The notes beneath the pieces were generated by a model. That model was not told the origin of the DNA. It did not search any database and saw only the letters and a program-made list of their open reading frames with translations. The position numbers were made by a program, and so were the translations under genes. DNA of 64,000 bases from Mycolicibacterium litorale (GTDB lineage: Bacteria; Actinomycetota; Actinomycetes; Mycobacteriales; Mycobacteriaceae). Within the stretch, counting starts at the first letter, position 1; each line of letters opens with the position of its first letter. The DNA lies in NCBI GenBank assembly GCA_002007745.1, contig CP019882.1, positions 4,154,001 through 4,218,000 of the forward strand. The letters run 5' to 3'. This document shows, in pieces, positions 34,793-43,855 of the stretch.

Positions 34793-35962
34793 ATGTCGGT
34801 GAAGCTGCACTGGTTCCTGCCCACCTACGGCGACAGCCGGTTGATCGTCGGCGGCGGCCACGGCACCCCCGCCGGGGCGGCCCACAGCGACCGCGACGCC
34901 TCGATCGACTACCTGGCCTCGATCGTGCGGGCGGCGGAGAAGTTTGGCTTCACCGGAGCGCTGATCCCGACCGGCGCCTGGTGTGAGGACGCCTTCATCA
35001 CCGCGGCCCTGCTCGCCCGCGAGACCACGTCGCTGGGCTTCCTGGTCGCCTTCCGACCCGGTCTGGTCAGTCCGACGCTCTCGGCCCAGATGGCCGCCAC
35101 GTTCGCCCGGCACGCCCCCGGCCGCATCCTGCTCAACGTGGTGGTGGGCGGCGAAGCCCACGAGCAGCGGGCGTTCGGCGACCACCTCGACAAGGACGCG
35201 CGCTATGCCCGCGCCGACGAGTTCCTCGACGTGGTGCGCCGGCTCTGGCGCGGTGAGACGGTCACCGCGCACGGCGAACACATCAGCGTGGAGGGGGCCG
35301 CCCTGGCCGTTCCTCCGGACCCGGTGCCGCCGCTGTATTTCGGCGGCAGCTCGGCTGCCGCCGGCCCGGTTGCTGCACGGCACGCCGACGTGTACCTCAC
35401 CTGGGGAGAGCCACCGGCAGCCGTGCAGCAGAAGATCGACTGGATCCGCTCACTGGCCGCCGTCGAAGGCCGCGACGTCCGGTTCGGAATCCGGCTGCAC
35501 ACCATCTCGCGCGACGACGCCGGTGCGGCGTGGGCACAGGCCGACAAACTCGTGGCCGCCCTCGACGAAGAGACCGTCCGCTCGGCCCAGGCCGGCCTGC
35601 ACCGCAGCCAGTCCGAAGGGCAGCGCCGGATGCTCGCCCTGCACGAAGCACACCGGGCCGACGGCTCCTGGCATGACGCCCGCAGCCTGGAGGTCGCGCC
35701 GAACCTGTGGGCCGGAGTCGGCCTGGTGCGCGGCGGCGCCGGCACCGCCCTGGTCGGCAGCCACACCGAGGTGGCCGATCGGATCGCCGAGTACGCCGAC
35801 ATCGGCATCGACGAATTCATCTTCTCCGGCTACCCGCATCTGGAGGAGCTGTACTGGTTCGGCGAAGGCGTCATTCCGATTCTGCGCGAGCGCGGCCTGT
35901 TCGATGGGTCAGCCGCCGACGTAGTGGTCCCGGCGATACCGTTCGTCGGCGCCGCACGCTGA
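34793..35962 (+). CDS. LLM-class flavin-dependent monooxygenase, SsuD-like
   Basis: 389 residues of the FMNH2-dependent alkanesulfonate monooxygenase type: LHWFLPTYGDSR, GALIPTGAWCEDAF, RILLNVVVGGEAHEQRAFGD and YFGGSSAAA. The C-terminal FIFSGYPHLEELYWFGEGV is characteristic of SsuD-like proteins. It should release sulfite from a sulfonate or oxidise a similar compound using reduced FMN. No transporter or flavin reductase is adjacent. Stands alone, with a 228-bp gap upstream that shows no gene. Confidence 0.87.
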   Translation: MSVKLHWFLPTYGDSRLIVGGGHGTPAGAAHSDRDASIDYLASIVRAAEKFGFTGALIPTGAWCEDAFITAALLARETTSLGFLVAFRPGLVSPTLSAQMAATFARHAPGRILLNVVVGGEAHEQRAFGDHLDKDARYARADEFLDVVRRLWRGETVTAHGEHISVEGAALAVPPDPVPPLYFGGSSAAAGPVAARHADVYLTWGEPPAAVQQKIDWIRSLAAVEGRDVRFGIRLHTISRDDAGAAWAQADKLVAALDEETVRSAQAGLHRSQSEGQRRMLALHEAHRADGSWHDARSLEVAPNLWAGVGLVRGGAGTALVGSHTEVADRIAEYADIGIDEFIFSGYPHLEELYWFGEGVIPILRERGLFDGSAADVVVPAIPFVGAAR

Positions 35963-36007
35963 TCCTTGTGGGGTTCGGAAACCGGTGCGAGCGGGAATAC
36001 TGGAGCC

Positions 36008-36451
36008 ATGACCGACGTTGACCGCCCCGTGACTGAACAAGCCGAGATGAGCCCCACCGATTGGGTGCGCGAGCAGACCGAACAGATTCTGAAGCAGGGC
36101 ACCACCGACGGCGTCCATATCATGGACCGCCCGGTCGTCCTGTTCACCACGACCGGTGCCAAGTCCGGCAAGAAGCGCTACGTGCCGTTGATGCGCGTGG
36201 AAGAGAACGGCCGCTACGCCATGGTCGCGTCCAAGGGCGGCGACCCGGCGCACCCGTCGTGGTATTTCAACGTGAAGGCCAACCCGACCGTCACGGCCCA
36301 GGACGGCGAGAAGGTGGTCACCCTGACCGCCCGTGAGGTCTCCGGCGAGGAGCGCGACCACTGGTGGAAGCTGGCCGTGGAGGCCTACCCGCCCTACGCG
36401 GAGTACCAGACCAAGACCGAGCGCCAGATCCCGGTCTTCGTCCTGGAGTAA
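36008..36451 (+). CDS. Ddn-like F420-dependent nitroreductase family protein
   Basis: 147 residues of the deazaflavin-dependent (DUF385/F420H2-dependent reductase) family: RPVVLFTTTGAKSGKKRYVP, YAMVASKGGDPAHPSWYFNV and KANPTVTAQDG are hallmark blocks. Members use F420H2 to reduce quinones or nitro compounds. The ATG 46 bases after the SsuD-like stop is preferred; GGAG ends 3 bases upstream of it. Same strand as the berberine-bridge-type oxidase downstream. Confidence 0.88.
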   Translation: MTDVDRPVTEQAEMSPTDWVREQTEQILKQGTTDGVHIMDRPVVLFTTTGAKSGKKRYVPLMRVEENGRYAMVASKGGDPAHPSWYFNVKANPTVTAQDGEKVVTLTAREVSGEERDHWWKLAVEAYPPYAEYQTKTERQIPVFVLE

Positions 36452-36488
36452 CACCGGCGGCCCGGGCCTCGGCATTACCATTGCGCCC

Positions 36489-37928
36489 ATGCCGGGTCCC
36501 CTCTCCCGTCAGGCGTTCGTCCGCCGAGCCCTGCTGGGGGTTGCCGGGGCCGCGTTGCTCGGCTCCTGCCGGTCGGTCGTACCGCCGGCGGAGTCGAAGC
36601 CGGCCGACTGGACGGGCCTTGCCAGTCAGCTCACCGGACGACTGGTCCTACCGTCGAGCGCCGACTATGCGGCGGCAAAAAGCGTGTTCAACACGCGCTT
36701 CGCCGGCTCGACCCCCGCGGCGGTACTCGCCGCGGCCTCGGTCGACGACATCCAGCGGGCCATGGAATTCGCCGCGGCACACCAGATCGGCATCAGCGTC
36801 CGCGGCGGCGGACACTCCTACATCGGCGCCTCGTCCCTCGACGGCACACTGGTGCTCGACTTGCGCCGGCTTCCCGGGCCATCTGACGGCGGCGCCACAC
36901 CCGGTGAGGTGATGGTGGCGCCGGCGTCCGACCTCGATTCGGTCCAGGCGGGCCTTGCCACGCACGGCAGGTCGATCCCGTCGGGTAGCTGCCCGACGGT
37001 CGGTGTCGCGGGTCTGACGCTCGGCGGAGGGCTCGGTTCGGACGCGCGGCTGCACGGACTGACCTGCGACGCACTGGTGTCGGCGTCGGTGGTGCTACCC
37101 AGCGGCGAGGTGGTGACCGCCGCAGCCGACGAACACGCCGATCTGTTCTGGGCACTGCGCGGTGGTGGCGGCGGAAACATGGGTGTGGTCACATCTTTGA
37201 CGTTGCGCACCTTCCCGGCGACCGACCGCGACGTGGTGACGCTGGCCTTCCCGATGGACTCGGCCGCCACTGTGCTCACCGGCTGGCACGACTGGATACA
37301 GGGGGCCGAGCGCACCATCTGGGGCATGGTCAACATCACCGTCGGCGGTGGGCCGGGACACTGCACCGTCATCCTCGCCACACCACCGCGCACCGGAGCC
37401 GCCATCGCACGCCAAATGCTCACCGCGGCCGGGTTGCAGGCGATCTCGACCCGCACCCAGACGCTGAGCCGCATCGACTTCCTGCACTACTTCGAAGGTG
37501 GCGCGGCCGCTCGGGTGCCGCGACCATTCGTCGCCGGATCCGACATTATCGGTGAAATGACCTCGGCTGCTGCGGATTCCATCGTCACCGCACTGTCAGC
37601 GTGGCCGCAGTCGGTGGGCTCGGCTACCGCGGTGGTGGAATCGCTGTCCGGCGCGGTCGACGACGTCGATCCCACCGACAGCGCCTTCCCGTGGCGGCGG
37701 CAGGCCGCATCGGTCCAGTGGTACACCGAGGCCACCTACCCGTCCGCCGGTCAATGGTTGGACGACGCACACCGATCGGTGAGCTCGGCATCGGTGGGCA
37801 ACTACGTCAACTACCCGGAAGCCGGCGTTTCACTGCAGCGCTATCTCGGCCCGAATACCGGTCGATTCAACGGGATTCGCCGCAAGTACGATCCGGACCA
37901 GGCGATCCGCTCCGGCATCTACGACTGA
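36489..37928 (+). CDS. Exported FAD-linked oxidase, berberine-bridge-enzyme type
   Basis: 479 residues. N-terminal twin-arginine-like stretch FVRRALLGVAGAALLGSC with a lipobox cysteine (C27), so probably a lipoprotein outside the membrane. FAD domain: VRGGGHSYIG with H109, and SGSCPTVGVAG with C168, together fitting bicovalent FAD attachment. The C-terminal BBE motif is YVNYPEAG and RRKYDPDQAIRSGIY. It oxidises alcohols, sugars or amines with oxygen. ATG 36489 selected because the signal follows immediately. Confidence 0.88.
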   Translation: MPGPLSRQAFVRRALLGVAGAALLGSCRSVVPPAESKPADWTGLASQLTGRLVLPSSADYAAAKSVFNTRFAGSTPAAVLAAASVDDIQRAMEFAAAHQIGISVRGGGHSYIGASSLDGTLVLDLRRLPGPSDGGATPGEVMVAPASDLDSVQAGLATHGRSIPSGSCPTVGVAGLTLGGGLGSDARLHGLTCDALVSASVVLPSGEVVTAAADEHADLFWALRGGGGGNMGVVTSLTLRTFPATDRDVVTLAFPMDSAATVLTGWHDWIQGAERTIWGMVNITVGGGPGHCTVILATPPRTGAAIARQMLTAAGLQAISTRTQTLSRIDFLHYFEGGAAARVPRPFVAGSDIIGEMTSAAADSIVTALSAWPQSVGSATAVVESLSGAVDDVDPTDSAFPWRRQAASVQWYTEATYPSAGQWLDDAHRSVSSASVGNYVNYPEAGVSLQRYLGPNTGRFNGIRRKYDPDQAIRSGIYD

Positions 37929-37978
37929 GTCCGGCGCCGACATCAGTGTCTTCGCGACACCGCGCCGCCGTGAGTTGA

Positions 37979-38878
37979 TCAGACCGTTGCCGCCGTGAGG
38001 TGATCGCGAGCAGCTTCGACGAATTCGGCTACCAGAGGGTTGGGATCCCCCATCCGGGTGGCGATCACGACCCTGCTCGCAGGCAGACCTTCCACCGGAA
38101 CGGTAACCAGGTCAGGGCGCAGCGAGCTGCGCCGGTCACCGATCGGTATCACCCCGATCGCCTGGCCGCTGGCGATGAGTTCGACTCTGTCCTCGTAGCT
38201 TTCCGGGATCGGCATGGCCGACATCGGACCCGGGTGGCTGGGTCGGTAGGAGTCAGTCGGGTAGATCGCTCGGGTGCCGCCGTGTGGGCACAGCAGGGAC
38301 TCCTCGCCGGCGAAGTCGGCCGGCGACACCGAGGCCCGGCCGGCCAAACGATGACCGGCCGGCACTACCAGCATTCGCGGCTCCTCGTAGAGCACGGCCA
38401 CGCGCGCGCCGGTGGTATCGAAGAACAGCGGATCGCGGGCGACCAGCGCATCAAGCTGGCCTTCGGAGAACACCTTCTCCTCATGGCATTCCAGATGGTG
38501 GGTGGCGATCTCGGCCTGTGGATGCCGGCGGCGCAATTCGCGCACGGCCGGGGTGATGACGAGGTCTTCGACGTAACCGACGATGAGCTTGCCGACGGGC
38601 GCGTAGGCGCGGGCGATCAACGCGGCCTCACGGGCAGCCCGAAGGAGAGCGTGGGCGTGCGGAAGAAACGCCTTGCCGGCCTCGGTGAGCTGGCTGCCCT
38701 GCGGGGTGCGATCCAGCAGCCGCACGCCGAGCCGGTCCTCCAGTCGCAGAATCTGCCGACTCAGCGCGGGCTGTGCCAGGTACAGCTCGGCGGCAGCCCG
38801 ACCGAAGTTCAGATGCTCGGCGACAACCGTGAAATACCGCACCAGCCGCAGCTCGAGGTCGATTCCGAGATCGTTCAC
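37979..38878 (-). CDS. LysR-family transcriptional regulator
   Basis: 299 residues. N-terminal HTH: LRLVRYFTVVAEHLNFGRAA then AELYLAQPALSRQILRLE. The C-terminal periplasmic-binding-like sensor domain covers residues about 90-295. GTG start at 38878. Divergent from the SDR gene at 39021 with 142 bp between, so that gene is its likely target. Inducer unknown. Confidence 0.92.
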   Translation of the reverse strand: MNDLGIDLELRLVRYFTVVAEHLNFGRAAAELYLAQPALSRQILRLEDRLGVRLLDRTPQGSQLTEAGKAFLPHAHALLRAAREAALIARAYAPVGKLIVGYVEDLVITPAVRELRRRHPQAEIATHHLECHEEKVFSEGQLDALVARDPLFFDTTGARVAVLYEEPRMLVVPAGHRLAGRASVSPADFAGEESLLCPHGGTRAIYPTDSYRPSHPGPMSAMPIPESYEDRVELIASGQAIGVIPIGDRRSSLRPDLVTVPVEGLPASRVVIATRMGDPNPLVAEFVEAARDHLTAATV

Positions 38879-39020
38879 CGGGCAAGCCTCATACAGACTG
38901 CCAACTCGTGTTGCAGCGGGCCCTATTCCGCATCATGCCGTTTCGGTATGGCGGGATTCCGAGCAGGTCTTGGACAGCTTCGCTCACCCACCGAAGACTC
39001 GAACCTACGACGAGAGAGGA

Positions 39021-39767
39021 ATGGACAGCGTGGGGCGATACGACGGTAAGCGCGTAGTGATCACCGGCGGGACAAGCGGAATCGGGTTGGCCACGGCCAA
39101 GGCGCTGACCGCCGCCGGCGCTCGCGTTCTGGTCACCGGTCGCACACCGGCTTCGCTGGCCGCGGCGGAGACGGAACTGCGACCGGCGGGCATCGTGCTG
39201 GCCAATGATGCAGTCACCGATATCGAGACCCTGGCTGAGCGCGCGGCCGCGGAATTCGGCAGCGTCGACCTGTTGGTGCTCAATGCGGGCATATCACTCG
39301 GAGCGTCCGTCGCCGACACCAGCGAGGCAGCCTACGACGAGGTCTTCGCCGTCAACGCAAAAGCGCCCTTCTTCACGCTCCAGAGATTTCTGCCGCTGAT
39401 GCCGCCTGGCAGTGCCGTCGTGCTCACGACCTCGGTGAGCAACCGAAAAGGTATCGCGTCAACGAGTGTCTATTCGGCGACCAAGGCGGCACTGCGGTCG
39501 ATGACGCGGACATTCGCGCGTGAACTGATCGACCGGGGTATCCGGGTCAACGCGGTATCCCCGGGGCCGGTCGACACCGGAATCCTGGAACGATCGATGC
39601 CGGCCGAGGCGGCACGAGAATTCCTGTCGCAGATCAAGGCCGACAACCCCATGCACCGATTCGCCGAACCGTCCGAAGTGGCCAAGGCAATCATCTTCCT
39701 GGCGTTCGAAGCGACCTACACGACCGGCGCGGAACTGCCGGTCGACGGCGGCGCGTCTCAGCTATGA
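39021..39767 (+). CDS. SDR-family oxidoreductase
   Basis: 248 residues: TGGTSGIGLATAKAL, VLNAGISLG, TTSVSNRKG with serine, VYSATKAALR with tyrosine and lysine, and a C-terminal ELPVDGGASQL. Classical NAD(P)-dependent alcohol/carbonyl enzyme. GAGAGGA directly abuts ATG 39021; GTG 39030 would have better spacing. Divergent from the LysR gene, which probably controls it. Confidence 0.9.
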   Translation: MDSVGRYDGKRVVITGGTSGIGLATAKALTAAGARVLVTGRTPASLAAAETELRPAGIVLANDAVTDIETLAERAAAEFGSVDLLVLNAGISLGASVADTSEAAYDEVFAVNAKAPFFTLQRFLPLMPPGSAVVLTTSVSNRKGIASTSVYSATKAALRSMTRTFARELIDRGIRVNAVSPGPVDTGILERSMPAEAAREFLSQIKADNPMHRFAEPSEVAKAIIFLAFEATYTTGAELPVDGGASQL

Positions 39768-39812
39768 GCAGCTGAACACGTCGCCGTGCAACACCTTCGA
39801 GCGCGCCGCGCG

Positions 39813-40226
39813 TCAGTGCGCGGCGGCAAACGCCTCGACGACCTCGGCCTTGATGCGGCCGCGTTCGGCCACCTCGTGGCCGTTGTTGCGGGCCCATTCG
39901 CGAATCGCGGCCATCTGGTCGGCGGAGCGGTGCCCGTTGCCGTTGGTCTTCGACCGGCCGTTGGAATTCGACCGCCGCGCCCGGCCGCGACTCGACGCCT
40001 TCGTCGCGCCGTCGCCGTTGCGACGGGCACGCACCGCGCCGTTCGCCTTTTCGCCGGCTTCGATATAGGGCTTCAGCGCCTTGGCGAACTTCGCAGCATT
40101 CGATGACGACAGGTCAATGTGGTACGCGACGCCACGGAATGAGAATTCAATCCGCTCGCCACCACCATCGGGAATCTCCGTCCCGTCGATGTCGTCAATC
40201 AGCTGCCGCACAACGCGCTCGGCCAT
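39813..40226 (-). CDS. lsr2: Lsr2-family nucleoid-associated protein
   Basis: 137 residues. N-terminal dimerisation domain (residues 1-60: RQLIDDIDGTEI, RIEFSFRGVAYHIDLSSSNA), a basic linker rich in R, S, N and G (about 65-100), and a C-terminal DNA-binding domain with AIREWARNNGHEVAERGRIK. The RGR at 122-124 inserts into the minor groove of AT-rich DNA. Lsr2 silences foreign DNA. Its N-terminus differs from the canonical core Lsr2, so this may be a paralogue. The window carries two foreign segments it could act on. Confidence 0.92.
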   Translation of the reverse strand: MAERVVRQLIDDIDGTEIPDGGGERIEFSFRGVAYHIDLSSSNAAKFAKALKPYIEAGEKANGAVRARRNGDGATKASSRGRARRSNSNGRSKTNGNGHRSADQMAAIREWARNNGHEVAERGRIKAEVVEAFAAAH

Positions 40227-40952
40227 AGTCAAATTCCTTCGTCGCAATCCCCGACGTTTATACGTCTGCGACCACTCTACAGCCCGAGCGCGCGTTCGCT
40301 TCAACGTAATCGCACTACGTCACAATCCTGCACAGTCTGCAGTTTCCGACTCGAACGCGGTCGGGGTGGGCGAAACGCCGATGCATCGCGGTCGCCGACC
40401 GTCGTGGGCTACCGTCCCCGCGCTGACCTCGCCACCTCCACCAGTGTCCCGGATCTCATACTGCGACCACGCATTACACCCGCGAAATCGCCGAAAACGT
40501 CCGCGACGGACCGGGCTTCGAGTGCAGGAGTTCAACGAGACTGAAACAGGTTACAGTCAACTATTTCACGGCGACGGCCCGCCCTCATGAACTGCAGTTT
40601 TACTCCCATATCGCTGCGCTTGGCGGGGAAGAGGCATTCATCCGCAAAATTGACGCGGCCGTGAGACGGGCTCTTGATAATCGACGCCGTCGTTAATCAA
40701 TTGACATTCCGGGTGGTCCATCCCCGAGCTTTCCCCGAAACGTCGACTCTCCTATTTCGAATATTTCAATTCGGGGTGGAGTCCAGGATCCGGCAAATCA
40801 GGAATTTTTGAGAACGTCACCTGCCAGCCGTCGCGGATGTGGCGGTCGTAGGGCGGCTCCGTCGAATCACGGTGTCACCGACACCGCTGCGTCCCGCTCC
40901 CGAGCGGGTCGAATCGGCTGACCGGAGCTCGGGTCAGCCCGGTTCTCACCGA
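40227..40952. other. 726-bp gap upstream of lsr2
   Basis: Relatively AT-rich in parts, as expected upstream of lsr2. One stretch, about 40450-40696, stays open on the plus strand and looks protein-like at its end (VNYFTATARPHELQFYSHIA, then ALDNRRRR and TAA), but has no ATG, GTG or TTG in frame. No RNA gene or repeat recognised. Confidence 0.4.
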
Positions 40953-41783
40953 CTACGTCGCCCCGATGACCGAAAGCAGCTGAAGTCTTTCGTAACTTTC
41001 ACTGCCCGGCACCGCGGTGTAGACCAGCAGTGCATGCGACTCGTCGGGGTCCAACAAGACCTGACAATTCAGCTCGAGCAGCCCGACAACCGGATGCTGG
41101 TAGCGCTTGACTTCCCGCGGACGGATACCGACCTCGTGGCGTGTCCACAGCGCACTGAAATCCTCGCTCTGGCCCATCAGCGATTTCGCGAGCCAGGCGG
41201 CTTTGGAATCGGGCCCCCGCAGAGCCACCACACTCCGAAGGCCGGAAACGTACATCCGCGAGTAGAACTCGTGGTCCTCGCGTGGGTGGATGGCCCGCGC
41301 TGTCGGGTCGGTGAACCACCGATACCCGATGCTCCGCGACGGGCCGGTGTAATGCGACAAATCGCCGACCAGTGCGACACCGAGCGGAGTCTGCCGCAGG
41401 GTCTCCCCTAATTCGGTGACGATCTCGGCAGGAGTGTCGGTGAGCCGGTCGAAGATCCGCAGCATGCCGGGGCTGATGTGGTCGCCACCGGCGCCGCGGG
41501 CGGGCGGCTGGTGACCGGCCAGGCGGAAGAGGTGGTCGCGCTCGTCCCGGGACAAGTGCAGCCCTTGGGCGATCGAGGCAATCATCTGCTCCGAAGGATG
41601 GGGGCCCTGCCCTCGCTCCAGCCGGGAGTAGTAGTCCGTCGACATGTGGCACAGTGCGGCGACTTCCTCCCGCCGGAGCCCGCTTGTCCGGCGGCGTTGC
41701 CCGCGCGGCATTCCGACATCCTCGGGCTGCAGCACCGCCCGGCGACGGACGAGGAAGTCCGCCAAGCCCTCTCGATCGAGCAT
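40953..41783 (-). CDS. XRE-type regulator with MmyB-like ligand-binding domain
   Basis: 276 residues, same family as the regulator at 22234-23091: RRTSGLRREEVAALCHMSTD then YYSRLERGQGP for the HTH, and a C-terminal MmyB-like domain (VTELGETLRQTPLGVALVGD, GIRPREVKRYQHPVVGLLE). Divergent from the SDR gene at 41911 with 127 bp between, the usual layout for this family with a target reductase. ATG 41783 selected; the longer frame runs into the divergent gene's upstream region. Confidence 0.88.
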   Translation of the reverse strand: MLDREGLADFLVRRRAVLQPEDVGMPRGQRRRTSGLRREEVAALCHMSTDYYSRLERGQGPHPSEQMIASIAQGLHLSRDERDHLFRLAGHQPPARGAGGDHISPGMLRIFDRLTDTPAEIVTELGETLRQTPLGVALVGDLSHYTGPSRSIGYRWFTDPTARAIHPREDHEFYSRMYVSGLRSVVALRGPDSKAAWLAKSLMGQSEDFSALWTRHEVGIRPREVKRYQHPVVGLLELNCQVLLDPDESHALLVYTAVPGSESYERLQLLSVIGAT

Positions 41784-41910
41784 GAGCCATTGTCTCCCGA
41801 CTGGTGGGGCCCAGCCACTGACTGTCAGACCGTGGATAGAACCACGCCGACCGGCGATTCTCGTCGTCATACGCCATTGGGGCGGGATGAAACGAACAAG
41901 GAGCGGGCTC

Positions 41911-42849
41911 ATGCCGCGAGGACAGTACGACGTCACAATCGCCGACCTGCACGGCAGGCGGGCCGTGGTCACGGGCGCCAGCGACGGCATCGGACTGCGC
42001 ATCGCGGCGCGACTCGCCGGCGCCGGCGCGGAGGTGATCCTGCCGGTGCGCAACCAGCACAAGGGTGCGGCGGCCGCCGCCGCGATACGCGCTCAACATC
42101 CCAGCGCGCGAGTGTCGTTAGCCGAACTCGACCTGGCGTCGCTGGCATCGGTGAGCGCGCTCGGCGCAAAGCTGCGCGCCGACGGCGCCCCGATTCATCT
42201 GCTCGTCAACAACGCCGGTGTGATGACACCGCCGGATCGACAGCAGACGGCAGACGGATTCGAGTTGCAGTTCGGCACCAACCATCTGGGCCATGTCGCC
42301 TTGACGGGGCAGCTGCTGCCACTGCTCAAGGCGGGGCGCGCACGGGTGACGTCGCAGGCGAGTATCGCCGCGCGCAGCGGTGCGATCAACTGGCAGGACC
42401 TCAACTGGGAACGTGACTACGACGGCATGCGCGCCTACCGCCAGTCCAAGATCGCGTTGGCGCTGTTCGGGATCGAGCTGGCCCACCGCAGCCGCAGCGA
42501 AGGTTGGGGAATCACCAGCAATATCTGTCATCCCGGTGTCGCACCGACCAGCCTGCTCGCGGCCCGACCCGAACTGGGCCGACGTCAGGACACCGGCGGC
42601 GTTCGGGTGATCCGATGGCTTTCCGCCCGCCGCCTCGTTGTCGGCGATCTCGACACCGCCGCACTTCCGGCACTGATGGCGGCCGCTTCGCCGTCGGCCG
42701 AGGACGGCGCGTTCTACGGGCCACAGTGGCCAGGCAGCGCCGGCGGCCCACCAGGCAGGCAGAAACTGTGGAAACCGTTACTCGACAACGAGAGCGCGGC
42801 ACGAGTGTGGACCGTGTCTCAGGAACTCACCGGCGTCCGCCTCGGGTGA
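41911..42849 (+). CDS. SDR-family oxidoreductase (retinol dehydrogenase-like)
   Basis: 312 residues: VVTGASDGIGLRIAARL, DLASLASV, LLVNNAGVMTPP, TSQASIAARSG (serine) and RAYRQSKIALALF with tyrosine and lysine. The longer form with NWERDYDGMRAYRQSK resembles the retinol dehydrogenase-like SDR group. AAGGAG lies 7 bases before ATG 41911. Probable target of the divergent MmyB-type regulator. Confidence 0.9.
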   Translation: MPRGQYDVTIADLHGRRAVVTGASDGIGLRIAARLAGAGAEVILPVRNQHKGAAAAAAIRAQHPSARVSLAELDLASLASVSALGAKLRADGAPIHLLVNNAGVMTPPDRQQTADGFELQFGTNHLGHVALTGQLLPLLKAGRARVTSQASIAARSGAINWQDLNWERDYDGMRAYRQSKIALALFGIELAHRSRSEGWGITSNICHPGVAPTSLLAARPELGRRQDTGGVRVIRWLSARRLVVGDLDTAALPALMAAASPSAEDGAFYGPQWPGSAGGPPGRQKLWKPLLDNESAARVWTVSQELTGVRLG

Positions 42850-42946
42850 CCCGATCGGTGCCGGCACTAGAACAGTTGTCCCGCAGGGTTTTTCGCTACC
42901 GGCTCGCACGAAACAACGTCGCCGCTAGCCCCACCACACGGTGCTG

Positions 42947-43204
42947 TTATTCCGCCGGTCGGAAATAAGGTTCAACCGTCCCGCTGAGCTTGACGACCAT
43001 CGGATTTCCGCGGCGATCCTTGGCGGTGGGGACTTCGACACGCACCCAACCCTCGGCCACGTCGTACTCGTGGACATTGGTCTTCTCGACGCCGTTGAAG
43101 CGGATACCCACATCGCGGCGCAGCACGTCTTCGTCGTAGAAGGGGCTGCGCGGATCGATGGAGAGGTGATTGGGTGGAACGTCTGCGATCTGATCCTCGG
43201 ACAT
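42947..43204 (-). CDS. DUF3297 family protein
   Basis: 85 residues matching the small conserved DUF3297 family: PPNHLSIDPRSPFYDEDVL, GIRFNGVEKTNVHEY, GWVRVEVPTAKDRRGNP and a C-terminal GTVEPYFRPAE. Function of the family is unknown. ATG 43204 is used; the longer frame crosses the tRNA fragment region and is not real. It is the last chromosomal gene before the arsenic island. Confidence 0.85.
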   Translation of the reverse strand: MSEDQIADVPPNHLSIDPRSPFYDEDVLRRDVGIRFNGVEKTNVHEYDVAEGWVRVEVPTAKDRRGNPMVVKLSGTVEPYFRPAE

Positions 43205-43314
43205 GATGGCTTTCGTCAAATGCTGCGCTGAATCTCTGGGCTTGGTCCGTAGAGAATCTACGCGACCCGTCAGTGCCGGGTTGCGAGTAGGTCGCGTCGG
43301 GCCCCAGACATAGC

Positions 43315-43344
43315 GAAACCCGAAGTCAGGTGACTTCGGGTTTC
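43315..43344 (-). terminator. Hairpin terminator of the original tRNA-Ala gene
   Basis: GAAACCCGAAGTCA (43315-43328) and TGACTTCGGGTTTC (43331-43344) are perfect 14-base inverted repeats. The hairpin lies just past the 3' end of the tRNA half-copy at 43350-43392, where a tRNA terminator belongs. The intact tRNA-Ala at 53584 has no such hairpin after it. Island insertion would have separated the tRNA from its terminator. Confidence 0.75.
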
Positions 43345-43349
43345 TCAAA

Positions 43350-43392
43350 GTGGAGCTAAGGGGACTCGAACCCCTGACCCCCACACTGCCAG
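43350..43392 (-). repeat. Left attachment site: 43-bp copy of the tRNA-Ala 3' half
   Basis: Identical over 43 bases to 53586-53628, which is the tRNA-Ala 3' half from the anticodon loop through the T arm to the acceptor end. It diverges immediately outside on both sides. A direct repeat of a tRNA 3' end is the classic product of tyrosine-recombinase integration. Confidence 0.9.
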
Positions 43393-43462
43393 GACCAGGC
43401 ACGCGCGCTGAACAGGCACGATAAGCCACAAAAAGGCCTGTAGTAGACGTGGTTCAGGCAGC

Positions 43463-43498
43463 AACTGTCGTCAGCGTTGTCGTCAAAACTGTCGTCGA
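43463..43498. repeat. Three TGTCGTC repeats next to the left attachment site
   Basis: AACTGTCGTCA (43463-43473), TTGTCGTCA (43477-43485) and AAACTGTCGTCGA (43486-43498), spaced about 13 bases apart on one face of the helix. A fourth copy, AACTGTCGTCAAA, is at 53535-53547 near the right end. Possible integrase arm-type binding sites. Confidence 0.5.
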
Positions 43499-43521
43499 GT
43501 CACTCCGGGGGCAGGGTCCAT

Positions 43522-43794
43522 TCATCGTGAAGGAAAGCGGCCCGCAAGCGCCGAAAGCATGTCGCTGACGGTGCGGCGGGCTACCGCGACCGATCGCAGG
43601 GCCTCTTCGAGCCGGAAAGCTTCAAGCGACCTCTGGTGACGGACATGGTCCGCTAGCTGGACTTGCAGCTTGTCGGCCTGCACGGCGAGCGCTTGGAACT
43701 CTCGCTGGAGTTCATCCCGGAAGTAGTCGGCCTGTGCCCGGTCTGCAGCTCGTCGGATCTCATCGGACTGGCTCCCGGAGCCTTCAGCACTCAT
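43522..43794 (-). CDS. Hypothetical coiled-coil protein
   Basis: 90 residues from ATG 43794; the frame extends to 43812. Almost all predicted helix: IRRAADRAQADYFRDELQRE, FQALAVQADKLQVQLADHVR and RLEEALRSVAVARRTVSDML. Reads as a coiled coil, with no membrane segment. No family recognised. The start region is tandemly duplicated (43782-43825), giving two ATG-AGT-GCT-GAA starts; only the inner one opens the full frame. First gene inside the island. Confidence 0.55.
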   Translation of the reverse strand: MSAEGSGSQSDEIRRAADRAQADYFRDELQREFQALAVQADKLQVQLADHVRHQRSLEAFRLEEALRSVAVARRTVSDMLSALAGRFPSR

Positions 43795-43825
43795 CGCCCA
43801 TATCTTCAGCACTCATCGCCCATAT
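43782..43825. repeat. 22-bp tandem duplication over a start codon
   Basis: The unit CTTCAGCACTCATCGCCCAT plus AT occurs twice in direct succession (43782-43803 and 43804-43825). It duplicates the minus-strand start codon region of the coiled-coil gene. The outer copy leads to a TGA within eleven codons. Confidence 0.8.
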
Positions 43826-43855
43826 AAGGTATCGCAGCGCCCCTCGACCCGGCCG

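Noticed and set aside
43350..43392. Second functional tRNA-Ala
   Set aside because: Only the 3' half is present; the acceptor 5' strand, D arm and half of the anticodon stem are missing.
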